Shown one piece after another: positions 1-6,664 of a stretch of DNA of 48,303 bases (positions within the stretch are counted from its first letter, which is position 1; each line of letters begins with the position of its first letter). The stretch is taken from positions 1 to 48,303 of the forward strand of contig NZ_JXKM01000016.1 in the NCBI RefSeq assembly GCF_001885905.1, in the 5' to 3' direction. The notes under the pieces were generated by a model, which worked only from the letters and a program-made list of their open reading frames with translations, searched no databases and was not told the origin of the DNA. This DNA is from Enterococcus devriesei. Lineage in GTDB: Bacteria > Bacillota > Bacilli > Lactobacillales > Enterococcaceae. A program made the translations under genes and the position numbers.

Positions 1-22
1 GAGATTAGGACGTCGCCACGCA
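1..22 (+). rRNA. rrf: 5S rRNA, 3' end only
   Basis: The first bases (GAGATTAGGACGTCGCCACGC) match what I remember of the 3' end of Firmicutes 5S rRNA, which closes with a GTAGGACGTCGCC-type segment. A hairpin terminator follows directly, as expected at the end of an rrn operon. The rest of the gene lies outside the window. The exact mature 3' end is uncertain by a few bases. Confidence 0.8.
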
Positions 23-24
23 GT

Positions 25-57
25 TAAGACTATTCATAATATGGATAGTCTTTTTTG
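25..57 (+). terminator. Terminator after the 5S gene
   Basis: AAGACTAT (26-33) and ATAGTCTT (45-52) form a stem around an AT-rich loop, followed by a T run. It ends the rRNA operon. Confidence 0.8.
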
Positions 58-98
58 TTGTTTAAATTTTATCTAGCGTTGTTTAAATTTTATCTAGC
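57..98 (+). repeat. Two tandem copies of a 21-bp repeat
   Basis: GTTGTTTAAATTTTATCTAGC occurs at 57-77 and again, identical, at 78-98. A partial relative (TTTTTAAATTTTATAG) lies near 151-166. The repeats sit between the rRNA terminator and the rnfC promoter region. No function can be assigned. Apart from these copies, 99-250 shows only AT-rich sequence. Confidence 0.85.
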
Positions 99-284
99 TA
101 TGAATACTAATCACGGATAGCTGAAGGTGTGGCTTGCACTGGGAAAGTCAATTTTTAAATTTTATAGATTCGATCATTCGATAACTTTTTTTTATTAACT
201 AATCCTTCTTTTTAGGTATGGGATATTATTTTTAGTTGAAAAATGTTCATGTTATACTAAAATTAAGAAGAAAAATGGGGGATT

Positions 285-1604
285 ATGATGGTAAATCGGG
301 CGTTTAAAGGTGGGATTGATCTTCATCAGGATCAAGCGTTACACCTAAGAGGAATTGATAATTATAAAAGGGTAGAAAGTATTTATCCTAAAAAAGTTTA
401 TATTCCAATCCAGCAGCATATTGGTGATCCGGCGGAGGTGACTGTCTCAGTTGGTGAGAAGGTTTTTTTAGGTCAAACGATTGCTAAAATGGATGAGGGA
501 TTGGGAGCCAATATTCATGCGAGTGTTTCGGGAAGGATTGTTGGAGTCGAAGAAATCGATCAAGGTCAAGGGGATGAAATGACTTGTATCGTGATCGAAA
601 ATGATTTTCAAGAACAACCTAAGAAAATCTATCATGATAAGATTGAGGAATTGTCACCAGAAACGATTGTTGAAAAAGTGGAAGCTGCAGGTGTTGTAGG
701 TTTAGGGGGAGCGACTTTTCCCAGTCATGTAAAACTTAATCCCAAAGAAGATATTCATACCTGTATTTTTAACGGTGCGGAATGTGAACCGTTGCTAATG
801 GCGGATGCCGCTTTAATGGTAAATCAGGGAGATCAACTCATTAAAGGCTGCAAGCTTGTATTAAAGGCTGTAGGAGCCAATGAGGGAATCATAGCGATTG
901 AAGATGATAAGCAAGAGGCAATTGAAGTTATGAAAGAATTATGTAAAGATATTCCAACTCTTTCAGTTATTGAAGTACCTTCTGTATACCCGCAGGGAAG
1001 CACAGAAATGTTGTTTAAAACGATTACCGGAAAAGAAGAGCCCCCAGATGGATCAACAAGAGATTTAGGCTATTTGGTCATTAACGTCGCTACAACGGTT
1101 GCTGTTTCTGAAGCAATTGACCCTGGCATTCCATTAAGTTATCGGATTTGTTCTGTAGTGGGAGATGTGATGCAGCAAAAAAATGTTTACTTTCCGATTG
1201 GAACTTCGATTCAAGACATGATCGATTTTTGCGGTGGGTTTGATGGGACCCCTTCAAAAATTATTACTGGTGGCTTTATGATGGGGAGAACGGTAGATAC
1301 GTTGGCAGCTTCATTAACAAAATCAGCGAATGGCTTGATCGTGATAAATGAAAAGCATGACCAAGACAGTACGCCTAGTCCTTGTATTCTATGCGCTCGT
1401 TGTGTAGAAGTTTGCCCGGTAGGTCTGTTACCACATCAACTTGAAAAAAATTATTTAAAGAAAAACTGGAAGCGGCTGGAAAAACTATATGTCGAAAGCT
1501 GTATTAATTGTGGTTGTTGTACCTATATTTGTCCGGCGCGTCGTCATTTAGCGGAGCATATTGTGGCAGGGCAGCAAGCGCTGAAAGAGAGGCGGGAATC
1601 GTAA
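285..1604 (+). CDS. rnfC: RnfC-like electron transport complex subunit
   Basis: Resembles RnfC, the cytoplasmic NADH- and FMN-binding subunit of the Rnf ferredoxin:NAD+ oxidoreductase. The N-terminus has the RnfC barrel-sandwich region. A glycine-rich GLGGATFPSHVKL motif and NGAECEP follow (about residues 138-170). Two ferredoxin-type clusters, CILCARCVEVCP and CINCGCCTYICP, lie near the C-terminus. All eight cluster cysteines are present and the length (439 aa) is normal for RnfC. Two start codons occur in tandem (285 and 288); GGGGGA at 277-282 favours 288. The stop overlaps the rnfD start (TAATG), so the two are translationally coupled. No rnfA, B, E or G is next to it, so it is unlikely to be part of a complete Rnf operon here. 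Confidence 0.85.
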   Translation: MMVNRAFKGGIDLHQDQALHLRGIDNYKRVESIYPKKVYIPIQQHIGDPAEVTVSVGEKVFLGQTIAKMDEGLGANIHASVSGRIVGVEEIDQGQGDEMTCIVIENDFQEQPKKIYHDKIEELSPETIVEKVEAAGVVGLGGATFPSHVKLNPKEDIHTCIFNGAECEPLLMADAALMVNQGDQLIKGCKLVLKAVGANEGIIAIEDDKQEAIEVMKELCKDIPTLSVIEVPSVYPQGSTEMLFKTITGKEEPPDGSTRDLGYLVINVATTVAVSEAIDPGIPLSYRICSVVGDVMQQKNVYFPIGTSIQDMIDFCGGFDGTPSKIITGGFMMGRTVDTLAASLTKSANGLIVINEKHDQDSTPSPCILCARCVEVCPVGLLPHQLEKNYLKKNWKRLEKLYVESCINCGCCTYICPARRHLAEHIVAGQQALKERRES

Positions 1605-2593
1605 TGGAGAAAAGATCGGCATTTGAAGAAGTACGTAGCCAGCGTTATCCTATGATGGAAGCCTCACCACATTTATTATATCGAGAAAAAACGGATCATC
1701 TGATGAAATGGGTACTAATTGCTTTACTGCCAAGTGTCTTGGCTTCGATTATTTTCTTTGGTTTGCGCTCATTGTTACTGTATATAATTTCTGTCGCAAC
1801 GTGTTTAATCGTTGAGCTATTATGGTTCAAGCTGCGGAAAAATTCTTTGCCAAAAGATTATTCGGTAGTCGTAACAGGTGTCTTGTTAGCGATGAGTTTG
1901 CCAGCGAGTGTTCCGTTGTGGTATCCGATTTTAGGGGGCACGATAGGGATTCTTGTAGCGAAGGAATTATTTGGCGGAATCGGCAGAAACTTATTGAATC
2001 CGGCGCTAACTGGGCGGGCCGTACTACGCTTGGTTTTTGTGAAGGAAATGTCTGAAAATGTCCAACCACGTCCGATATTTTCCCTCGATGGTTTAGATGT
2101 TGTATCCTCGGCAACGCCATTAATGGATGCGAAAGCGGGGATAGGACTTTCGGGGGAACAAATGCTCGACAGCCTGACCGGGTTGATTGCCGGTAAAAAT
2201 GCAGAAACAGCTGCTATCCTATTGCTTCTAGGTGGATTATTTTTACTTTACAAAAAGGTCATCACTTGGCAGATTCCCTTCTCTATGTTGGGAACGATTA
2301 TTCTGTTGGCCTTCTTTTTTGGAAAAGGAGATCCGACGATTGTGTTTGCACATGTCTTTGGCGGTGCGACGATGTTGGGAGCTTTTTTCATGGCGACGGA
2401 CTACAGTACGTCACCGACTACCCCCAAAGGTGAAATTATTTACGGGATTTGCTGTGGAATTTTATTAATGCTGTGGCGCCAATTCAGCTCGATGCCAGAG
2501 GGAATGACCTTTATCTTGCTGATTATGAATTGCTTCGTCCCACTAATTGATCATTTAATTATTCCGCGGGTCTACGGGGTTAAAAAGTCCTAA
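1604..2593 (+). CDS. rnfD: RnfD/NqrB-like membrane flavoprotein
   Basis: A 329-residue polytopic membrane protein of the RnfD/NqrB family, which carries electrons across the membrane through a covalently bound FMN. The segment DVVSSATPL (T171) resembles the S-x-A-T flavinylation motif recognised by the FMN transferase ApbE. The family signature GGATMLGAFFMATDYSTSPTTP is near the C-terminus. The ATG at 1604 overlaps the rnfC stop, so I chose it over an upstream in-frame start that lies inside rnfC. An ApbE enzyme and an extracytoplasmic FMN-binding partner would be expected elsewhere in the genome. The physiological partner is unknown. Confidence 0.82.
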   Translation: MEKRSAFEEVRSQRYPMMEASPHLLYREKTDHLMKWVLIALLPSVLASIIFFGLRSLLLYIISVATCLIVELLWFKLRKNSLPKDYSVVVTGVLLAMSLPASVPLWYPILGGTIGILVAKELFGGIGRNLLNPALTGRAVLRLVFVKEMSENVQPRPIFSLDGLDVVSSATPLMDAKAGIGLSGEQMLDSLTGLIAGKNAETAAILLLLGGLFLLYKKVITWQIPFSMLGTIILLAFFFGKGDPTIVFAHVFGGATMLGAFFMATDYSTSPTTPKGEIIYGICCGILLMLWRQFSSMPEGMTFILLIMNCFVPLIDHLIIPRVYGVKKS

Positions 2594-2595
2594 TC

Positions 2596-2698
2596 ATTTT
2601 CAAAAAAAGTAGACGTTCTTTCATTCTAGTGATAAAGTGGTATGGTCACTGGCTATTACCAGTTTATTACGCTGCATCTTTTTGAAAATAGAATGAAA
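2596..2698. other. Interleaved inverted repeats downstream of rnfD
   Basis: Arm A (ATTTTCAAAAA, 2596-2606) pairs with 2679-2689. Arm B (TTTCATTCTA, 2619-2628) pairs with 2689-2698. The order is A-B-A'-B', and A' and B' share base 2689, so the two long pairings compete. A smaller AGTGA/TCACT pair lies inside. It could be an rnfD 3' element or a leader switch for the next gene. Confidence 0.5.
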
Positions 2699-2749
2699 TC
2701 AGTTTCAGTGTTTTTCATTTTTTGAGCTAGATTAGAGAGGGTTGTTATA

Positions 2750-3310
2750 GTGCTTTACGTTGCAAGACATGGAGAAACGGAATGGAACCATAAAGGAATT
2801 ATTTCAGGCAGAAGCGATATTGCTTTATCAGAGGTCGGCTATCAGCAGGCGGAGCTATTAGCAAAGGAAGTCGCTAATTTATCACAACCAATCACAAAAA
2901 TTATTCATTCACCGCTTCAACGTGCAAAGGAAACAGCACGGATTGTGGCGGAAAAAAATAAGTTACCCATGAGCGTTGACGAACGTTTGATTGAATTAGA
3001 TTATGGCGACTTTGATGGAACGAGTGATCAGCAGTCAGTTTATTTGCAGTTGCGGACACAGTTTGCGGTGCGATATCCCAATGGCGAATCACTAATGGAT
3101 GTTTATGCTCGTATCGTTCCATTGCTAACTGAATTGGAGCAAGACCAAGAAAATACCTACTTGTTGGTTTGTCATAACTCGGTGATACGCGCGATGAAAA
3201 ATTATTTTGAACCATTGGAGAATGAAAAAGTCTTCAATTATCGGACGCCAAACGCGAAATTGATCTCATTTGATTGGGAGAAAGGGTCCACAATTATTCA
3301 AAGCGCTTAA
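2750..3310 (+). CDS. Histidine phosphatase family protein (phosphoglycerate mutase-like)
   Basis: A 186-residue enzyme of the histidine phosphatase superfamily. The catalytic RHGE motif is at residues 6-9 (ARHGETEWN), HSPLQRAKETA supplies the second arginine, and CHNSVIRA carries the C-terminal histidine. Members include cofactor-dependent phosphoglycerate mutases, alpha-ribazole phosphatases and broad phosphatases; the short length fits the small phosphatase group better than a glycolytic mutase. The substrate is not evident. Translation starts at GTG 2750 behind AGAGAGG. It is convergent with the next gene and they share a terminator. Confidence 0.85.
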   Translation: MLYVARHGETEWNHKGIISGRSDIALSEVGYQQAELLAKEVANLSQPITKIIHSPLQRAKETARIVAEKNKLPMSVDERLIELDYGDFDGTSDQQSVYLQLRTQFAVRYPNGESLMDVYARIVPLLTELEQDQENTYLLVCHNSVIRAMKNYFEPLENEKVFNYRTPNAKLISFDWEKGSTIIQSA

Positions 3311-3341
3311 AAGGCTGGACAATGCGTCCAGCCTTTTTTCT
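3311..3341. terminator. Bidirectional terminator
   Basis: AAGGCTGGAC (3311-3320) pairs perfectly with GTCCAGCCTT (3326-3335) around a 5-nt loop. T runs follow on both strands, serving the two convergent genes. Confidence 0.9.
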
Positions 3342-4256
3342 TTAAATCGTTTCGTACATTGTTTTTATCGTTTGGATGGTGAGCTGCCATTTTTGCTTTT
3401 CGGCTGCTGTCAGGTTGAGCGGGATCGATTCACTGATTCCTCTAATCGAAACCTTGGCAGGTGAGCCGGCGTAGCACTTTTCAATTGGTTGATAATGGCT
3501 AACGGGCACGATCAGCTGATTATCATTTAAGATCGCTTCGACGATTCGTGCGGCCTGAATGGCAATCCCATAAGAGGTATAGCCCTTTCCTCTGAAAGTG
3601 GTCCAACCACCTTTGCGCGCTGCTGCATCAAGCTCTATCCGTTGTTCGCTAGTTAAACTCTCGGCGACTGGCAGACCGCCGACAGTGACAGTGGACCAAG
3701 CAACAAATTGACTTTCGCCGTGCTCACCGATTACATAGCCGTTCACGGAAGTCGGGTGGACGTTGATTTTTTCGCTGACTGCGTGCTTCATCCGAGCGGT
3801 GTCCAAAGAAGTGCCAGTACCAAAGACGCGTTCTTTAGGCAATCCGGTTAACTCCTGCAAATAGCGGGTAATCACATCGCAAGGATTCGTAATATTTAAG
3901 ATAATCCCTTTAAAGCCGGAAGCTTTAATTTTAGGTGCCCACTCTTCTACGATTGTTTTTGTCAAATTCAGCTCGGCAAAGCGATCTGAATTACCATTAA
4001 GGATCGAAATATTCCCAGCGGAAAAGATCAGTACATCGGTGGTAGCTAACTCAGATAAATCTGGTGCGATCAATTTAACTTGATGTGGCTGTTCCATTTG
4101 TCCATCAACTAGATCATTTAGTTCAGCTTGGACGAGGTTTGTATTTGTATCGAATAAGACTACTTCATCAACGATTTGTTTAGCGATTAATGTATAGGCA
4201 GTGGTGCTGCCAACGTGGCCGACACCAATAATTGCGACTTTTCTCAAATTCTTCAC
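3342..4256 (-). CDS. L-2-hydroxyisocaproate dehydrogenase-like enzyme (LDH/MDH family)
   Basis: A 304-residue NAD-dependent L-2-hydroxyacid dehydrogenase. The Rossmann motif GVGHVGS is at 11-17, with an acidic residue after strand two (LFDTN) that suits NAD. Catalytic residues are visible: R92 (DRFAEL), D152 and R155 (LDTAR) and H179 (GEHGES). The segments GNISILNGNSDRFAEL and GTGTSLDTARM resemble L-HicDH of lactobacilli more than true lactate dehydrogenase, where a glutamine sits in the substrate loop. It probably reduces branched or bulky 2-keto acids. No promoter was identified. It is convergent with the upstream phosphatase. Confidence 0.8.
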   Translation of the reverse strand: MKNLRKVAIIGVGHVGSTTAYTLIAKQIVDEVVLFDTNTNLVQAELNDLVDGQMEQPHQVKLIAPDLSELATTDVLIFSAGNISILNGNSDRFAELNLTKTIVEEWAPKIKASGFKGIILNITNPCDVITRYLQELTGLPKERVFGTGTSLDTARMKHAVSEKINVHPTSVNGYVIGEHGESQFVAWSTVTVGGLPVAESLTSEQRIELDAAARKGGWTTFRGKGYTSYGIAIQAARIVEAILNDNQLIVPVSHYQPIEKCYAGSPAKVSIRGISESIPLNLTAAEKQKWQLTIQTIKTMYETI

Positions 4257-4315
4257 TCCTTTAAAAAAGAATGCTACTTTAATGAGAAAATGTCAATAAA
4301 ATGATGAGTAAAAAA

Positions 4316-4765
4316 TCAGCTTGTTAAAGCAGATTTTAGACAATCATAGATACGCTCGCAATCTTTGATGGTACCCCGCAGTTCATAATCCGCTAAAAAA
4401 GGAAATCCAAAGGCCTCGCTATATTGTTTAGCAGTAAGACAGTATTGGTAATTAAAATTTTTATTGCCACTGCCGACTACGCCGAGACATTTTTGATAAT
4501 TAGCCTCATAGTCCAAGTACTCCCGCATGACTTCGGTCAAAATTTCAGTATCGCCATTGTCTACGCCATTTCCACCTTCGAGATAAGTAGGAACGAAGGT
4601 AAAAAATTCTTCCGCTTCTGTTTCGAAGGGACTGTTCTCAGAGATCTCTTTACTAGTGATCAGTGGATTTTTAGCGTCTGCCTGGTGCTGTTCGGCAGCA
4701 TAAGTTGTTAGTCTTTCGACAAAAGCACGGGTGTTTCCTGAAATTGATATATATAAAATATTCAT
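4316..4765 (-). CDS. nrdI: NrdI, flavodoxin-like activator of class Ib ribonucleotide reductase
   Basis: A 149-residue NrdI-like flavodoxin, which supplies oxidant to assemble the dimanganese cofactor of NrdF. Visible signatures are the FMN phosphate loop ISISGNTRAF near the N-terminus, the FVPTYLEGGNG segment and VVGSGNKNF. The reading frame stays open upstream of 4765, but the ATG at 4765 follows AAGGA at suitable spacing and starts at the conserved MNILYIS. nrdE, nrdF and nrdH are not in the window. A divergent cre-like box lies upstream. Confidence 0.85.
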   Translation of the reverse strand: MNILYISISGNTRAFVERLTTYAAEQHQADAKNPLITSKEISENSPFETEAEEFFTFVPTYLEGGNGVDNGDTEILTEVMREYLDYEANYQKCLGVVGSGNKNFNYQYCLTAKQYSEAFGFPFLADYELRGTIKDCERIYDCLKSALTS

Positions 4766-4790
4766 TGAAATCATTCCTTCCATGGAGAAC

Positions 4791-4819
4791 ATTGTAACAT
4801 GAAAAAAATCGACCAGCAA
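4791..4819 (-). promoter_or_regulatory. Promoter of nrdI
   Basis: Read on the minus strand: TTGCTG, a 17-bp spacer, then TACAAT preceded by TGT (extended -10). It lies 26 bp upstream of the nrdI start. Confidence 0.55.
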
Positions 4820-4822
4820 AAC

Positions 4823-4836
4823 TGCAAACGCTTGCA
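4823..4836. promoter_or_regulatory. Candidate cre site (CcpA)
   Basis: TGCAAACGCTTGCA fits the relaxed consensus TGNAANCGNWNNCA and is nearly palindromic. It overlaps the -35 of the rightward promoter at 4832-4860 and lies just upstream of the nrdI -35, so CcpA binding could repress the intergenic RNA and touch nrdI. Confidence 0.5.
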
Positions 4837-4860
4837 AAAAGTCCGGAAATATGGTATAAA
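4832..4860 (+). promoter_or_regulatory. Promoter of the intergenic RNA
   Basis: TTGCAA (4832-4837), 17-bp spacer, TATAAA (4855-4860). The start is expected near 4867. No protein gene lies between it and the terminator at 5238-5271. Confidence 0.6.
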
Positions 4861-4866
4861 ATAGGT

Positions 4867-5276
4867 GTAAGGGGTAGTATCCCTAAAGTTGTTAAGGATC
4901 AAAGCAACATGAAATGAATGGAGGCATTCATTTCAAGAGAGAGTGCCTAAAAGGGCAGGAAGGAAGTAGGGATTTTGAGAACTCCTTACCAAGGAATCAA
5001 GGTCTAACAGGATGAGAGATGTAGACAGTAGAACCATTTCTCTATTTAATGGTGAGGCTTAAACGAACATTCAATCACAAGAACAAAAACGTTTAAGACC
5101 TAGAAAAGAGTGTAAATATTCTAGAAACTTGGAATGAAACAAAAACACACAGCCATTAGACCTGTTAGACTATTTTTGTGCCTAAAAATAAGAGGTTGGA
5201 ACAGAAGCTACTTCTGGGCCACCGTTTATACGTAAATAAGGAGCTGAGACAGTTATGTCTCAGCTCCTTTTGCGTC
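4867..5276 (+). ncRNA. Unidentified structured intergenic RNA, about 410 nt
   Basis: A transcription unit with its own promoter and a strong terminator but no convincing ORF. It is rich in local hairpins: a perfect 10-bp stem with a GAGG loop (4911-4934), ACCATT/AATGGT (5033-5053), an AGG-CTTAAACG/CGTTTAAG-ACCT stem around 5056-5101, CTAGAA/TTCTAG (about 5100-5124) and TATTTTT/AAAAATA (about 5171-5190). A-rich linkers separate them. Signatures of RNase P, tmRNA, SRP RNA and T-box leaders were looked for and not found. A 33-codon ORF (5134-5235) lacks a good ribosome site. It might be a sRNA or a large ornate RNA; the class is unknown to me. Confidence 0.5.
5238..5274. terminator. Bidirectional terminator between the intergenic RNA and mvaS
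   Basis: AAGGAGCTGAGACA (5238-5251) pairs perfectly with TGTCTCAGCTCCTT (5256-5269), loop GTTA, then T residues. The stem lies 10 bp from the mvaS stop on the other strand. Confidence 0.88.
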
Positions 5277-5279
5277 AAA

Positions 5280-6431
5280 TTATTTATTGTAGTAACGAAT
5301 ATCGCCATCGATTTTGTTGATAGCAAAGTCGGTTGGATCGGAGAAGCTATGACTGCCTCCGTCGGTTGGTAATTTTTCGTTGAACATTTTTTCGTATTCT
5401 GCAATGGTCAAACGTTTCCGTTGGGCCAACAACGTATGATTATTTTCTGAGGTTAAATATTTTTTGTAATCTTCCATCAAGGTCATGGAGAAAAATTCGC
5501 TGACTGCACCAGAACCATAGCTGAAAAGTCCCACTCTGTCTCCCGCCACTAACTGGCTATTATCTAACAACGATAATAAACCTAAATATAGTGAACCGGT
5601 ATAAAGATTGCCAACTTGTCGGCTGTAAAGGATTGCTTCGTCATAGCGAGCTTCTAAACGCTGTTGTTCTTCCTCTGGCATCTCAGGGAAAATGGCCCGT
5701 AATGCTTTTCGACCCATCTTAGTATAAGGTAAGTGGAAGGTAAGGGCAGCGTAGTCTTCACTACTTGTTTGATTGATTTTTTTATTTTGCTCCCAGATGC
5801 GTGTGAAAGAATCAATATAGATTTGATTTGAGAGATGACCATCAACCAACGGATAGTCATGACCAGCCGGGCGCCAGAAATCATAGACATCTTCAGAATA
5901 AAAGACGCTATCGTTATTAAAGGCCAAAATATGAGGCTCTTTCGTTATAAGCATTGCGACAGCGCCACAACCTTGAGTGGGTTCCCCCCCACTATTTAAG
6001 CCATATTTAGCGATGTCGGCTGCGATCACTAACACTTTGCGGTCAGGATGCAAGCTTACATAATCATGTGCTTGTTGCAAGGCAGCTGTACCACCATAGC
6101 ATGCGTGTTTTATTTCAAATGAACGAGCAAATGGTTGGATATCTAACAGGTTATGGATAATGACGGCAGCAGATTTTGAAAAATCAGTACTTGATTCTGT
6201 TCCGACAATGACCATATCGATGTCCTTCTTGTCTTCATCAGTAAGAATTTTTGCAGCAGCACTTGCCCCTAAAGTAACGATGTCTTGGGTCTCAGGATTA
6301 ATCGCCATTTGATCCTGTCCAAGACCAATGTGAAATTTGTTAGGGTCAGTTTCCCGCGCGTTAGCTAAATCGGTCATATCGAGATAGTAATTAGGCACTT
6401 GAAAGCTGATTTTATCAATTCCTATAGTCAT
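5280..6431 (-). CDS. mvaS: Hydroxymethylglutaryl-CoA synthase
   Basis: HMG-CoA synthase condenses acetyl-CoA with acetoacetyl-CoA in the mevalonate route to isoprenoids. From the ATG at 6431 the protein is 383 aa, the length I recall for E. faecalis MvaS. The nucleophile is C111 (KHACYGGT), the general base E79 (VGTESST), and a FHLPYTKMG segment carries the catalytic histidine. The start is fixed by AGGAGG eight bases upstream; the open frame extends further but without a ribosome site. It is divergent from mvaE, which makes its acetoacetyl-CoA substrate. Confidence 0.95.
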   Translation of the reverse strand: MTIGIDKISFQVPNYYLDMTDLANARETDPNKFHIGLGQDQMAINPETQDIVTLGASAAAKILTDEDKKDIDMVIVGTESSTDFSKSAAVIIHNLLDIQPFARSFEIKHACYGGTAALQQAHDYVSLHPDRKVLVIAADIAKYGLNSGGEPTQGCGAVAMLITKEPHILAFNNDSVFYSEDVYDFWRPAGHDYPLVDGHLSNQIYIDSFTRIWEQNKKINQTSSEDYAALTFHLPYTKMGRKALRAIFPEMPEEEQQRLEARYDEAILYSRQVGNLYTGSLYLGLLSLLDNSQLVAGDRVGLFSYGSGAVSEFFSMTLMEDYKKYLTSENNHTLLAQRKRLTIAEYEKMFNEKLPTDGGSHSFSDPTDFAINKIDGDIRYYNK

Positions 6432-6487
6432 ATTGCTCCTCCTAGTTCTTATGATTGAATCCTTATTGATAGAATTCATTGTTTGCG

Positions 6488-6503
6488 GCGGATAACGATC
6501 CGC
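6488..6503. promoter_or_regulatory. Hairpin/palindrome in the mvaS leader
   Basis: GCGGAT-AACG-ATCCGC is a perfect 6-bp inverted repeat with a tetraloop, 57 bp upstream of the mvaS start. The overlapping GATA...TATC arms extend the symmetry. It could be an operator between mvaS and mvaE or a leader hairpin. Confidence 0.4.
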
Positions 6504-6616
6504 TATCGTAAAAAAAGAAATCAAGAAATAGATTTGTTCCTCTTCCATTGGTAAATATATCATAGAAAGGTCAGAATTAGGTGAGTTTGAATCTTAAGAA
6601 ATTATAAAACTATCTG

Positions 6617-6625
6617 TGCTATACT
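6617..6625 (+). promoter_or_regulatory. Extended -10 promoter of mvaE
   Basis: TGCTATACT is an extended -10 element. No good -35 is found at 17 bp, but TTGAAT lies further upstream at 6587-6592. The distance to the mvaE start is 39 bp. Confidence 0.45.
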
Positions 6626-6664
6626 TACGTCTGGTTTTTAAACAATTTTATTGGAGGTGCACCC

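Noticed and set aside
1508-1603. A longer N-terminus for RnfD starting inside rnfC
   Set aside because: The upstream codons are an out-of-frame reading of the RnfC cluster region; the TAATG overlap at 1604 gives the usual RnfD length.
4867-5276. RNase P RNA, tmRNA or T-box identity for the intergenic RNA
   Set aside because: No GAGGAAAGTCC-type element, no tag-peptide ORF with tRNA-like ends, and no AGGGTGGNACCGCG-type T-box sequence is present.
5178-5372. A 64-codon ORF on the plus strand crossing the terminator and the 3' end of mvaS
   Set aside because: It runs through a strong terminator and antisense to mvaS, with no ribosome site.
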